Source: Cupriavidus consociatus (GTDB lineage: Bacteria; Pseudomonadota; Gammaproteobacteria; Burkholderiales; Burkholderiaceae). Taken from it: a stretch of 64,000 bases of DNA. This document shows, one piece after another, positions 53,795 to 64,000 of this stretch (the first letter of the stretch is position 1; every line of letters starts with the position of its first letter). The DNA is taken from contig NZ_JAGIQA010000015.1 in NCBI RefSeq assembly GCF_017814975.1, positions 154,734 to 218,733 on the forward strand, read 5' to 3'. The position numbers and the translations under genes were made by a program. The notes beneath the pieces were generated by a model. The model did not search any database and had not been told where the DNA came from. It saw only the letters and a list, made by a program, of their open reading frames with translations.

Positions 53795-54375
53795 CCCCTT
53801 GCGACACCATCTGCCAGGGATGGAAAAGCGTGCCGAGCGCATAGCACGCGACCCAGCACTGCGCGGTCGGCGTGATCCAGCTGACATCGCCGACGTCAGT
53901 GGAGCCGTAGAGCAGTTCGCTGTCGTTGGGGTCGAACGGCCGCAGGCCATCGAACAGCGCGGGCGGCTTGCCGCGCAATACGCTGGCCAGGGAGCGGCCG
54001 GCTTCGGCCACGCCGCAGTCGGGCAGCGTGGCATGGTGCTGCGACGCATCCTCCCGTTCACGGGCGCCGACCGGCAGGTTGCCGAGCTGCTGCATCTCGG
54101 CGTACATGACCCGGTTGAGCGCCGTGTTCTGCATCAGGTTGGAGCAGGCCTTGTCAAAGCGAATCTCGACTTCGCAGCCGGTCATCAGCGCGGCACCACG
54201 CGCGATATCGCACACGCGCGCGTAGAGTGCCGCGGCATCTTCGTTGCGTGCGGCGCGGATGAGGTAGAGGACCTCGGCGCGGGCCTGCACCACATTGGGC
54301 GACAGGCCGCCGCTATCGGCCTTGAGATCGTCCTTGAGCATGTAGATGCATTGGTTCAGGCAGGCGCCCGCGTAG
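53795..54375 (-). pseudogene. Fragment of AbgB-like M20 amidohydrolase
   Basis: About 190 codons matching the C-terminal half of p-aminobenzoyl-glutamate hydrolase subunit B (M20 peptidase family). Visible landmarks are LSPNVVQARAEVLYLIRA, MTGCEVEIRFDKACSNLM, YGSTDVGDVSWITPTAQCW and a final HPWQMVSQG. The N-terminal half with the first metal ligands is missing, and the C-terminus is lost after SQG, where the frame runs on into unrelated sequence. So it is truncated at both ends. Confidence 0.7.
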
Positions 54376-54571
54376 CGGTCTGCGATGTCTCATCGGAGAG
54401 TCTGAAGTCGCTTGCCTCGCGGCATCCAAGCGTCCTTCTGGTGAAGGCCGATGTATCGGTCGAGGCTGAAGTGGAGACCCTCTTTAGCAAGATCGACGAG
54501 GAGTTCGAAGGGCTGGACGTCCTCGTCAACAATGCCGGTGTGGCAGGGCCAACAGGCGGTGCTGGTTGTTG
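54357..54571 (+). pseudogene. Fragment of short-chain dehydrogenase/reductase
   Basis: On the opposite strand and abutting the AbgB-like remnant, about 70 codons match an SDR Rossmann segment: GARVAVCDVSS (first strand end), a VLLVKADVSVEAEVE segment and LDVLVNNAGVAGPTG with the NNAG motif. The Gly-rich N-terminus and the catalytic YxxxK part are missing. It stops at 54572. It represents a DNA join between unrelated gene fragments. Confidence 0.65.
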
Positions 54572-54604
54572 ACATTACCCAGGCTCTGAATTGACCGGAT
54601 GAGC

Positions 54605-54628
54605 CGACTGGCTGGTGTCAGTCGGCAG
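54605..54628 (-). terminator. Hairpin downstream of the LysR gene
   Basis: GCCGACTG and CAGTCGGC pair perfectly around an eight-base loop, four bases beyond the stop codon of the minus-strand LysR gene. No long T-run follows. Confidence 0.5.
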
Positions 54629-54631
54629 CAT

Positions 54632-55573
54632 TCAGGCACGGGGCGCAAAGCCCTTCGCGTACGCTTCCCGCAAGAACTCAACAAACACTTGGGACACCCG
54701 CGACGCGTGAGCTGCATAGGGCCGAATCGCGTACAGCCATTCTCCGAAAGCTCCCGTGGAGCGCCATTCGGGCAAGACCTCAATCAAGCGTCCGCTCTGA
54801 AGCGCAGATTGGGCGGTGAAATCCGGGAGCAGCGCAATGCCAAGGCCGGCAATCGCTGCGTCTCGTAGCGCCTCGCTGTTGTTCACGGCCAATTGCCCCG
54901 AGACGGGGACGGTTACAGGGTCCGAGCGTTTGGCATCGGCGGACACGAAGGTCCACGTAGGCGTGCCCTGTTTGCGCGGGTAATGCAGGCAGGCATGTTC
55001 GGTAAGTTCAAGTGGATTATTAGGCACTCGCTTCGAGCGCAGGTAGGAACGGCTTGCTGCGAGTACTGTTCGCGTGGACGCTAGCGTCCACGCAACATGC
55101 GTTTCCGGGGGAGCTGACGTATGACGAACAGCGAGGTCGAATCCCTCCTGCGCGAGTGGTCGGATTCTGTCAGACATATCCAGCTCAACCTGGATATCCG
55201 GATACTTCCGCAAAAAGAGAGGCAAGTGGGGAATCAACTGTTGCCGAGAGAACGCCACAGGCGCCGTAACACGCAGCAATCCCCGCGGTGCGCCCGCCAA
55301 GTCACGAACATTTGAAAAGCTCGTGGCGATTTGCTCGAACGCGCCCCGCGTCGACTCGACTAGCTCTCTCCCTGCTGCAGTAAGCGTCGCACTCCTCGTC
55401 GTACGCTGGACGAGCATGACGCCAGCAGACTTCTCCAAGTCCGAAATGTGTTGACTCATCGACGCCTTGCTCACACCCAACCGCGCGGCAGCTTTACTGA
55501 AGCTCCCTTGCTGGTCCAGCACTACAAGCCATCGCAAGTGCTGCCAAAGGTCCTCCACATTCCCTTGTTTCAT
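54632..55573 (-). CDS. LysR-type transcriptional regulator
   Basis: A 313-residue LysR family protein, with the winged HTH in residues 1-65 (WLVVLDQQGSFSKAAARLGV then ASMSQHISDLEKSAGVMLV) and a co-inducer domain of the CrgA/TTDR type (RVTAPVAFSRQQLIPHLPLF, GFDLAVRH). It is divergent from the methylmalonate-semialdehyde dehydrogenase gene and shares with it a clear T-N11-A dyad, so it probably regulates that gene. The inducer is unknown. Confidence 0.92.
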   Translation of the reverse strand: MKQGNVEDLWQHLRWLVVLDQQGSFSKAAARLGVSKASMSQHISDLEKSAGVMLVQRTTRSATLTAAGRELVESTRGAFEQIATSFSNVRDLAGAPRGLLRVTAPVAFSRQQLIPHLPLFLRKYPDIQVELDMSDRIRPLAQEGFDLAVRHTSAPPETHVAWTLASTRTVLAASRSYLRSKRVPNNPLELTEHACLHYPRKQGTPTWTFVSADAKRSDPVTVPVSGQLAVNNSEALRDAAIAGLGIALLPDFTAQSALQSGRLIEVLPEWRSTGAFGEWLYAIRPYAAHASRVSQVFVEFLREAYAKGFAPRA

Positions 55574-55594
55574 AGTCGTCGCTCTCCAGCCTAC

Positions 55595-55617
55595 ATAGAT
55601 TCATCTTTCGTATCTAT
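55595..55617. promoter_or_regulatory. LysR-type box (ATAGAT-N11-ATCTAT)
   Basis: Perfect 6-base arms separated by 11 bases, the standard LysR T-N11-A spacing, located in the 160-base interval between the divergent LysR and mmsA genes. Confidence 0.7.
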
Positions 55618-55733
55618 AGCATGGTGGCAACTCAAAATCCTGAACAATATGTTTGGAAAAGGACGGCTACCCCGCCCGGTAGAGCGTTCATATACTGCCT
55701 TCACCGTAGACGCACAACGAACAGGAGATGCCA

Positions 55734-57248
55734 GTGACCGCGCCCTACAACGATTCTGCCGAAGTCATCCATTACGTTTCTGGTGAGCAGTACAGCGGCA
55801 CCGGGACGCGCACCCAGGACGTGTTCAATCCTGCCACGGGCGCGGTGGCTCGCCAGGTCCGCCTTGGCACCGTGGAAGATGTGGATGCCGCTGTAGCTAG
55901 CGCGAAGGCTGCGTTTGCCAAGTGGGCCGACACCCCGCCGATTCGGCGCGCACGGGTCATGCTGAAGTTCCTCGAACTGATGAACCAGCACAAGGACGAG
56001 CTGGCAGCCATCATCACTGCCGAGCACGGCAAGGTTTTGAGCGACGCAGCTGGCGAAGTCAGCCGTGGCATCGACATTATTGAGTTCGCATGTGGGATTC
56101 CGCAACTGCTCAAGGGCGACTTCACCGACCAAGTCTCGACGGGCATGGACAACTGGACGCTGCGTCAGCCGCTAGGCGTAGTAGCAGGCATTACCCCGTT
56201 CAACTTCCCCTGCATGGTCCCGTGCTGGATGTTTCCGGTTGCCATCGCCGCCGGCAATTGCTTCATCCTGAAGCCCAGCGAGCGCGACCCTTCGGCTTCG
56301 CTGTTCATGGCGAAGCTGCTCAAGCAAGCAGGCCTGCCTGACGGCGTCTTCAACGTTATCCAAGGCGACAAGACGGTTGTGGACGCGCTGCTGCACCACA
56401 ACGACGTCAAGGCGGTGAGCTTCGTTGGCTCGACCCCTATCGCCAACTACATCTACGAAACGGGCGCAAAGCTGGGTAAGCGCGTTCAAGCGCTCGGCGG
56501 TGCCAAGAACCACATGGTCGTGATGCCCGACGCGGATATCGACCAAGCTGTGGACGGCCTCATCGGCGCGGCCTATGGTTCGGCCGGTGAGCGTTGCATG
56601 GCAATCTCTGTCGCAGTGCTGGTCGGCGACGTGGCTGACAAGATTATCCCGAAGCTGCAAGCCCGTGCCCGCGAGCTCGTCATCAAGAATGGCATGGAAG
56701 CAGATGCCGAAATGGGTCCGGTTGTCACGAAGCAGGCCCTGGAACGCATCGAGAACTACATCGCTATCGGCGTCGAGGAAGGTGCGGAGCTGCTGGTCGA
56801 CGGTCGGAACTACAAGGTCCCCGGCCATGAGCAAGGCTTCTTCACTGGCGGTACGTTGTTCGACAATGTGACCCCCGAAATGCGCATCTACAAGGAAGAA
56901 ATCTTTGGTCCGGTGCTTGCCTGCGTGCGCGTCGACGATTTTGCTCAGGCCGTGAAGCTTGTCAATGACCATGAGTTCGGGAACGGCGTGGCGTGCTACA
57001 CCCGCGATGGCCAGGTCGCACGCGAGTTCTCTCGTCGCATTGAAGTGGGTATGGTCGGCATCAATGTGCCTATTCCGGTTCCGATGGCATGGCATGGTTT
57101 CGGCGGCTGGAAGCGATCGCTGTTCGGCGACATGCACGCTTACGGTGAAGAGGGCGTCCGTTTCTACACCCGTCAGAAGAGCGTCATGCAACGCTGGCCG
57201 AATGACACGGCCCGCGGCGCGGAGTTCGCCATGCCCACCGCGAAGTAA
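55734..57248 (+). CDS. mmsA: Methylmalonate-semialdehyde dehydrogenase (CoA-acylating)
   Basis: A 504-residue aldehyde dehydrogenase converting methylmalonate semialdehyde or malonate semialdehyde plus CoA and NAD+ to propionyl-CoA or acetyl-CoA in valine, inositol or beta-alanine breakdown. Family signatures are FNPATGAV, a GVVAGITPFNFPCMVPCWMF stretch, KPSERDPSAS, the catalytic AYGSAGERCMAIS with Cys, and GGWKRSLFGD. It lacks the Glu general base of hydrolytic ALDHs at the usual place, consistent with CoA-dependent chemistry. The GTG at 55734 has AGGAG six bases upstream; the ATG at 55728 directly abuts that sequence, so GTG is preferred. A divergent LysR gene probably controls it. Confidence 0.92.
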   Translation: MTAPYNDSAEVIHYVSGEQYSGTGTRTQDVFNPATGAVARQVRLGTVEDVDAAVASAKAAFAKWADTPPIRRARVMLKFLELMNQHKDELAAIITAEHGKVLSDAAGEVSRGIDIIEFACGIPQLLKGDFTDQVSTGMDNWTLRQPLGVVAGITPFNFPCMVPCWMFPVAIAAGNCFILKPSERDPSASLFMAKLLKQAGLPDGVFNVIQGDKTVVDALLHHNDVKAVSFVGSTPIANYIYETGAKLGKRVQALGGAKNHMVVMPDADIDQAVDGLIGAAYGSAGERCMAISVAVLVGDVADKIIPKLQARARELVIKNGMEADAEMGPVVTKQALERIENYIAIGVEEGAELLVDGRNYKVPGHEQGFFTGGTLFDNVTPEMRIYKEEIFGPVLACVRVDDFAQAVKLVNDHEFGNGVACYTRDGQVAREFSRRIEVGMVGINVPIPVPMAWHGFGGWKRSLFGDMHAYGEEGVRFYTRQKSVMQRWPNDTARGAEFAMPTAK

Positions 57249-57641
57249 TAATCCAGTGCAGCTCGGTCAAAGGTAGTTAGCCGGCGCATCGAAGGGCTAC
57301 CTCGATATTCAAAGCCCCAACCTGCATCCTTGCGGGTTGGGGCTTTCTGCATCATTTCGCCTGAGCCCGGCCGTCTTCAAAGCCGAGACCGTATCTATAG
57401 TCTCGCCCCTACTAAGGGTCGGACGACGGCCGGACTACCTGGTTTGTCCTGTGCTGTTGATGTTCACAAATCGACTGCAACGCTCGTGAGGTCGCTGACG
57501 AGGCTTTCCTTGGCAAGGCAGACGGCGCCGGAACTAGCTCGGCGTAACATAACGTCCGGACACCGAAAAATTGCCAGCGCGCTGGGGTGTTATGTTGGAT
57601 GGCGAGGGACAGGGCAGAGGCCTGCCGTCGTCACTGGCACC
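57249..57641. other. Intergenic region with mmsA terminator
   Basis: About 390 bases. The first hundred hold the terminator listed separately. The rest contains only poor frames. Confidence 0.4.
57311..57346 (+). terminator. Rho-independent terminator after mmsA
   Basis: AAAGCCCCAACC and GGTTGGGGCTTT form a perfect 12-bp stem around a short loop about 60 bases after the mmsA stop. The stem ends in TTT followed by CTGC. The A/T ends allow bidirectional action. Confidence 0.8.
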
Positions 57642-57899
57642 TCAGTCGGCTTTCGACACGCAGGCGCTGGGAACCGGAGCGAGGTCGAAATGGGCCGCGG
57701 CATACATGGCATTGCACGCCCAGACCTCTTCTCCGTTCTTATGAAAGGTGACCCATTTTCCGTCGCTGACGCAGTGGGCGCCAGGGAACACTTCGTCATG
57801 GCCGTTTGGACCGTCCAGTGGGAAGGGTGCGTGCGGCGTGGCCCAGTAGTGGCCGCGCGGTAGGGGCGCGATCGTCTTTGGCATGCTCATCAGGCCCAT
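57642..57899 (-). CDS. Small hypothetical protein
   Basis: An 85-residue protein rich in Pro, His and aromatic residues (RGHYWATPHAPFPLDGPNGH; HCVSDGKWVTFHKNGEEVWA). It has two cysteines and no clear signal peptide. The start is uncertain because three Met codons occur within the first six residues and ribosome binding sites are weak. Its protein-like composition makes a real gene plausible. Family and function are unknown. Confidence 0.5.
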   Translation of the reverse strand: MGLMSMPKTIAPLPRGHYWATPHAPFPLDGPNGHDEVFPGAHCVSDGKWVTFHKNGEEVWACNAMYAAAHFDLAPVPSACVSKAD

Positions 57900-58041
57900 T
57901 GTGGTGTTACGGAAGGCGCCGTCCGGCCTCGCTACGGCGAATCCAGTGCGGTGTCAATCCTGCAACGAGCGTAGCACAGTCGCGTAGCATCTTCGTGTAA
58001 TCTCGCCACCAAATTACCTCCTGCTATCCGGTGCGATTTCC

Positions 58042-58287
58042 ATGGCACGATACCTTCAATTTGTGGCCCGGGCCTTCTGCGTCGGCGCCATCATCGTGAT
58101 CGTCGCCATTGTCTCCCGCCAAATATATCTGCGCAGTGCCGCAGAGACAGACGTAGCCGATGCGGATGAGGAACCTCCGACAATCATGTTGATCCACTGC
58201 GAGACAATGCACGATCGTCTGCAGCATGAGCACAGTTCGTCTGTGGAGGCCGACACGCGGCCGCGGGCGCGTTGTTGGGAGTCCTGA
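58042..58287 (+). CDS. Small single-pass membrane protein
   Basis: An 81-residue protein with one hydrophobic N-terminal helix (FCVGAIIVIVAIVSRQIYL) and a hydrophilic acidic tail rich in Asp/Glu and His. The helix ends without a lipobox or clear cleavage site, so it is probably a membrane-anchored protein. No good ribosome binding site is visible. Function is unknown. Confidence 0.5.
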   Translation: MARYLQFVARAFCVGAIIVIVAIVSRQIYLRSAAETDVADADEEPPTIMLIHCETMHDRLQHEHSSSVEADTRPRARCWES

Positions 58288-58746
58288 GTTCGATGCAGCC
58301 GACACTCAGCCGAGGTGATGCCGGCGGGGTGTTCGTTTCAGGATGGGCACAGGATTTGCGCTTGCTTCGCCCCCGCGTGACTACTTTCCCCTTAGCCTTC
58401 TTACAGGCAATGCCAGCAGATCCCCTGCTGGCGGTCCAGACGCCACCACGGGCCAGTGGTAGGGAGAAGACCCGAATCCAGGCGAACAAAGAAGAAAAGC
58501 CCGCTGCAAGGGCGGGCTGTAATCCCTTCGGTGAAAGGGAGGAGACGAGGGTGAGTATAAACCCTAATGCAGAAATTCTGCAGAGCATGGCAGGAGCCGT
58601 CGGGTAGTGCCAATCCGCTACTTTCATGATGATGAAAGTATAGATATGGCGATGCTAGCAAACGGTGCAATAGGCAAGATCTTGCCGTTGCCGCCGGTTG
58701 AATTCGCAACCCAAAGCGGCCGGTGAATATCTCAGGAAGCGCCCAT
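58288..58746. other. Intergenic region without a confident gene
   Basis: Open frames overlap here on both strands, but they run through a terminator-like hairpin (58498-58518) and have atypical composition. The stretch may hold terminators for the minus-strand genes to the right. Confidence 0.4.
58498..58518 (-). terminator. Terminator-like hairpin, minus strand
   Basis: AGCCCGC and GCGGGCT pair around a seven-base loop. On the minus strand the stem is followed by TTTCTTCTTTG, a T-rich tail. It probably ends transcription from the minus-strand genes to the right. Confidence 0.55.
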
Positions 58747-58923
58747 TCAAAGATCGGAGGGGGCTAGTTTCAGACGTAGCTGCTTGGCCAAGGTCTTGGC
58801 AACGGGCGATTCCCGCACCGCGCCCCGCAGAAGTTTTTTATTGGATTCGGACAGCGAGCCCTCATGATCGATCTCGACGCCGAAGTTCGAATCAGTCTCG
58901 AGGCGCTCAATGGCGGCCTTCAC
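58747..58923 (-). CDS. Possible short protein or gene remnant
   Basis: A 58-codon frame beginning with GTG (MKAAIERLETDSNFG, then an acidic EIDHEGSLSE and RESPVAKTLAKQLRLKL). The RESPVAKTL stretch vaguely resembles the C-terminal PVxKTL motif of OsmC-like redox proteins, but the catalytic cysteine is absent. It may be a 5'-truncated remnant. It lies 58 bases beyond the ABC-F gene on the same strand. Confidence 0.35.
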   Translation of the reverse strand: MKAAIERLETDSNFGVEIDHEGSLSESNKKLLRGAVRESPVAKTLAKQLRLKLAPSDL

Positions 58924-58981
58924 GCCGAATCCTGTGGAGGTCACGCCTGCCCATTGTCCCACTATGTCAGGCGATGACCAT

Positions 58982-60646
58982 CTACTCTGCGGCAGGCTGC
59001 TCGCGCATGCGACGGGCTTCGTCGCGCAGGAACTGCTGGTAATCGTCCAGATCGCCATCGAAGGGCTCGACGCCGCCCTTGGTGACCAGCCAGAACTCGT
59101 CACATACGGCGCGCAGCAGGGCGCGGTCGTGACTGACCAGCATCACTGTGCCTTCGAATTCGTTGAGCGCCATGCCTAGCGCTTCGCGTGTGGCCAGGTC
59201 AAGGTGGTTGGTAGGCTCGTCGAGCAGCAGCAGGTTGGGGCGCTGCCACACGATCATGCACAACACGAGCCGCGCCTTTTCGCCGCCGCTCATCGTGCTA
59301 ACCGGCTGATGGACCATGTCGCCACTGAAGTTGAAGGTGCCGAGGAAGGTGCGAAGGGATTGTTCGGTTCCGCTCTGGCCAGGGGCGCGCATGTGAGCCG
59401 GCGTGTCCTTGGCAAGGCGAATCATGTGTTCCATCGGCGTATCGAGCGGGCGCAGCACGTCGAGTTCCTGCTGTGCGAAGTAGCCGATATTCAGGCCTTT
59501 GCCTTCGCTGATTTCGCCGGCAATCGGCGCCAGCGCGTGCGCCACCGTCTTCACCAACGTGGACTTGCCTTGGCCGTTCGCACCGAGAATGCCGATGCGC
59601 TGCCCGGCCAGCACGGAACGGTTGATGCCCCGCACAATGACCGTGGGCGGCGTGCCCGGCAGTGCGCCTGTCGGCGCCGGGTAGCCGAAGCTCGCGTCCA
59701 GCATCGACAACAGCGGATTCGGGACGTTGAGCGGCTCCTTGAACTCGAAGTTGAACTCTGCGTCGGCAAGCACCGGTGCGATCTTCTCCATGCGTTCGAG
59801 CGCCTTGACCCGGCTCTGCGCCTGCTTCGCCTTCGAGGCCTTGGCCTTGAAACGGTCGATGAATTTCTGCAGGTGGGCGATCTTGTCCGCCTGCTTGGCC
59901 ATCGCGGCCTGCTGCAATACGAGCTGCTCAGCGCGCATGTCTTCAAACTTGCTGTAGTTGCCGCCATAACGCACGAGCTTGGCGTTGTCGACGTGCACCG
60001 TCACCTGCGTCACCGCATCGAGGAATTCGCGGTCGTGGCTGATCACTACCAGGGTTCCTTGATAGCGCTTGAGCCAGGCTTCCAGCCAGACCAGCGCGTC
60101 GAGGTCGAGGTGATTCGTCGGCTCGTCGAGCAGCAGCAGGTCGGACGGGCACATGAGCGCGCGCGCCAGTTGCAGTCGCATGCGCCAGCCGCCGGAGAAA
60201 CTGTTGACCGGCTGACTAAGCTGCGCAGCACTGAAGCCAAGGCCCAGGATCAGCGCTTGGGCACGTGCGGGGGCATCGTGTGCACCGGCGTCGTGCAGGG
60301 CCATGTAGGCGTGCGCCATGCGCATGCCGTCGTCGTTGGCCTCGGCGGCGGCTACTTCGGCCTGCGCGGCCAATAGCACGGTATCACCCTCGACTACGAA
60401 GTCGGTCGCGCTCTGCTCGGTCTCCGGCATCTCCTGCGCGACCTGGCCCATCTTCCATGCAGCGGGAATCGAGAACTCGCCGCTGTCTTCGTGCAGCGTG
60501 CCGTTGAGCAGGCCGAAGAAGGAGGACTTGCCGGCGCCATTGCGGCCGACAAGTCCGATCTTTTCGCCGGGGTTGAAGGTGACGGACGCGCGGTCGAGTA
60601 CGGCATTGACGCCACGACGCAGCGTGACATTACGGACGGAAATCAT
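58982..60646 (-). CDS. ABC-F family ATPase
   Basis: A 554-residue soluble protein with two ABC cassettes and no membrane domain, the ABC-F class of ribosome-associated translation factors. Cassette 1 has Walker A GRNGAGKSS, signature FSGGWRMRLQLARAL and Walker B LLLLDEPTNHLD. Cassette 2 has ANGQGKST, MSGGEKARLVLCMI and LLLLDEPTNHLD. The interdomain P-site tRNA-interaction helices lie around KAKASKAKQAQSRVKALERM. It lacks the C-terminal coiled coil of Uup and resembles YheS-type members. The role is likely in stalled translation. Confidence 0.92.
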   Translation of the reverse strand: MISVRNVTLRRGVNAVLDRASVTFNPGEKIGLVGRNGAGKSSFFGLLNGTLHEDSGEFSIPAAWKMGQVAQEMPETEQSATDFVVEGDTVLLAAQAEVAAAEANDDGMRMAHAYMALHDAGAHDAPARAQALILGLGFSAAQLSQPVNSFSGGWRMRLQLARALMCPSDLLLLDEPTNHLDLDALVWLEAWLKRYQGTLVVISHDREFLDAVTQVTVHVDNAKLVRYGGNYSKFEDMRAEQLVLQQAAMAKQADKIAHLQKFIDRFKAKASKAKQAQSRVKALERMEKIAPVLADAEFNFEFKEPLNVPNPLLSMLDASFGYPAPTGALPGTPPTVIVRGINRSVLAGQRIGILGANGQGKSTLVKTVAHALAPIAGEISEGKGLNIGYFAQQELDVLRPLDTPMEHMIRLAKDTPAHMRAPGQSGTEQSLRTFLGTFNFSGDMVHQPVSTMSGGEKARLVLCMIVWQRPNLLLLDEPTNHLDLATREALGMALNEFEGTVMLVSHDRALLRAVCDEFWLVTKGGVEPFDGDLDDYQQFLRDEARRMREQPAAE

Positions 60647-61003
60647 AGGGAGCTACTTCGGAGAGGATTGGCATGATAGCCGAACGGACGTGCAGGGCTG
60701 TCGCTTTTCTGGCCGCACGCGTGAGGAGCCGCTTGTGCTTTGCGGCGCCCACCGGCCGCGTTGCAGAAGAGGGCGAAGGTCCGACAACGTTGCACTTATC
60801 GCGTCGTCACCATGCCTAGATGCCCACGGGCTCACGGCAGCCCTTGCCGATGAATATGCCCATTCGGCACAGCGTCATACCACAGCGCAGCGGACTTCAC
60901 GAAAGCCCGGATTGTCGGCGGCGCCTAAACCGTGATACAAGATAGTCACACGTCTGGCGCAGGCCGGCGGCGTCTAAATTTGGTCTTCTTTGGAATTCAG
61001 AAC
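60647..61003. other. Leader region of the cold-shock gene and divergent ABC-F promoter region
   Basis: About 350 bases between divergent genes. The last ~90 bases before 61004 probably form the untranslated leader of the cold-shock mRNA. No hexamers were assigned with confidence. Confidence 0.4.
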
Positions 61004-61207
61004 ATGGCAACAGGTACCGTCAAGTGGTTTAACGATGCGAAGGGTTTTGGGTTCATCACGCCGGACGACGGCGGCGATGACCTGTTCGCGCACTTCTCCG
61101 AGGTTCAGGGAAGCGGCTTCAAATCGCTTCAGGAAGGTCAGAAGGTCAGTTTTGAAGTCAAGCAGGGCCCCAAGGGGAAGCAGGCAGCGAGCATCAAACC
61201 GCTGTAA
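61004..61207 (+). CDS. CspA-family cold-shock protein
   Basis: A 67-residue OB-fold single-stranded nucleic-acid binding protein acting as an RNA chaperone. Both RNP motifs are present: KGFGFITPDD (RNP1-type) and DLFAHFS (RNP2-type), with MATGTVKWFNDAKGFGF at the start. There is no clear ribosome binding site just before the ATG, but the leader is typical of csp genes, where cold-dependent RNA structure affects translation. Cold regulation is inferred from the family. Confidence 0.95.
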   Translation: MATGTVKWFNDAKGFGFITPDDGGDDLFAHFSEVQGSGFKSLQEGQKVSFEVKQGPKGKQAASIKPL

Positions 61208-61315
61208 ATTTTCTGCTCTGTGAACGCGTCCTGTCAGGGCAGCGATCAGGCCTATGCGTAATCGCTAGCGGGTGCGGAGCAGGGCGTCGAAAGGGGCGCG
61301 CGCCTCCGCACTTGC

Positions 61316-63346
<2,031 letters not shown>

Positions 63347-63764
63347 GACGGCTGGTTAAGCCCGTCGGGGTGCGAACGAAATCGTGGAATGACGCACGGA
63401 CATTTGAGGCCGGAATGCCTCCCGGAGTCCAGTGTGCGCAGAATGGGGATTTTGAATAATACCATAGGTCGTTGTGCAGTGCAATATGCGATTGCCACTG
63501 GTTTGCCAACAGTCATCGGACTGATTCCCGTCGCTCATGCTGTCTGGCGCTTCCTCCGGTAGCCATGGCCTCGCGGCGGGCAACAAGTGATAAAAGAGGC
63601 TCTCCAAATTCCCCTTCCAAAAAGACTTGCAAGTTTGCCGTTCAGGCATTAGTATTCGCCCCCTTGCAAGGCACCGCGCAACGTGGGGGGAAAGACCTGC
63701 AAGGCCGTGGGGGGAAAGACCTGCAAGGCGTTACTCGCCAGAATAAAGATTTTTTCGAAAATGA
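63347..63764. other. Intergenic region upstream of rpoD-like gene and rRNA operon
   Basis: About 420 bases with no confident gene. It contains the promoter region of the minus-strand sigma gene and a perfect 24-bp tandem repeat. The AT content rises toward the rRNA promoter. Confidence 0.5.
63682..63729. repeat. 24-bp perfect tandem repeat, two copies
   Basis: CGTGGGGGGAAAGACCTGCA followed by AGGC occurs at 63682-63705 and 63706-63729 with no mismatch. It lies about 35 bases before the -35 element of the rRNA promoter and could be a protein-binding or FIS-like activator region, or slippage. Confidence 0.8.
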
Positions 63765-63793
63765 TTGATTGATCGAAGAAATTTCTTTATAGT
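63765..63793 (+). promoter_or_regulatory. Candidate rRNA operon P1-like promoter
   Basis: TTGATT (63765-63770) and TATAGT (63788-63793) are 17 bases apart. A GTCTCGCTCC discriminator-like sequence follows. Orientation and downstream boxB/boxA match an rRNA operon. Confidence 0.75.
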
Positions 63794-63803
63794 CTCGCTC
63801 CTT

Positions 63804-63822
63804 CGCTGCTGACAAAGCAGCG
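63804..63822 (+). promoter_or_regulatory. boxB-like antitermination hairpin
   Basis: CGCTGCT and AGCAGCG pair perfectly around GACAA, a GNRA-type pentaloop. It lies 28 bases before boxA. Confidence 0.7.
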
Positions 63823-63849
63823 ACGCGATAAGCAAAGCAAATCGCGAAA

Positions 63850-63860
63850 GTTCTTTAACA
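63850..63860 (+). promoter_or_regulatory. boxA-like element of the rRNA leader
   Basis: GTTCTTTAACA closely matches the bacterial rRNA boxA (TGCTCTTTAACA) bound by NusB-S10. The 16S rRNA gene itself begins beyond the window. Confidence 0.75.
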
Positions 63861-64000
63861 AACAAACACCGATAAGTGTGGGCGCTTGATTAACGGATGC
63901 GAAAGACTTCGGTCTTTTAGCTTACAAGTTATACAGTGCTCGCACAGCAAAACGTGACTGGGTCTTCGGATCTGGTCAGTCAGTTTTCTGAGAGTGAGCG

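Overview
The window looks like a betaproteobacterial, Cupriavidus/Ralstonia-type (Burkholderiales) replicon. Pointers are an H-NS protein of the short Ralstonia/Cupriavidus type, an RpoD paralogue, a porin remnant, and at the right edge an rRNA-operon promoter, boxB hairpin and boxA of Burkholderiales style. No integrase, tRNA, CRISPR array or intact insertion sequence was seen. Assignment to genus is inference.

Left flank (1-8.2 kb): porin gene remnant, EF-P paralogue, several small conserved-looking proteins, an AI-2E-family permease, H-NS, two overlapping LuxR-HTH mini-regulators, and a soluble NarX-like histidine kinase with a NarL-type response regulator. The response regulator ends 220 bp before the accessory region.

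Accessory region (8.4-44.1 kb, all + strand, very GC-rich). First come two related beta-rich proteins of unknown function (453 and 437 aa) separated by a perfect 14-bp hairpin, and two small proteins. After a 350-bp gap comes a compact array of 22 genes (12,135-44,087) that I read as an extracellular contractile injection system (eCIS, Afp/PVC-like). It encodes a DUF4255 terminator/cap protein, a sheath and a degenerate sheath-like protein, two inner-tube proteins, a CIS-tube/LysM-type adaptor, a 54-aa DUF5908-like protein, a gpD-like hub, a gpV/VgrG-like spike, gp25, baseplate J, a tail-protein-I-like baseplate component, an AAA+ ATPase, and two DUF4157 proteins at the 3' end. It also carries unrecognised members: a 553-aa protein with a hydrophobic C-terminus, three proteins sharing one N-terminal domain (one with a ~300-residue coiled coil), and two helical proteins beside the ATPase. 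The DUF4157 proteins look like cargo. One fuses an OmpA-like domain to a metzincin-type motif (HExxHxxGxxD plus a Met-turn). The other carries an HNH-like motif followed by a long beta-rich tail.

Right flank (44.2-64 kb): a DUF2188-like protein; a minus-strand metabolic operon (a 1,155-aa fused molybdopterin oxidoreductase/reductase/ferredoxin, an ornithine-cyclodeaminase-family enzyme, an AtoE-type permease) with a divergent LysR regulator; two small lipoproteins; a mosaic of AbgB and short-chain dehydrogenase remnants; a LysR/mmsA divergent pair with a clear LysR-type box; an ABC-F ATPase; a cold-shock protein; an RpoD paralogue; and the start of an rRNA operon whose 16S gene lies beyond the window.
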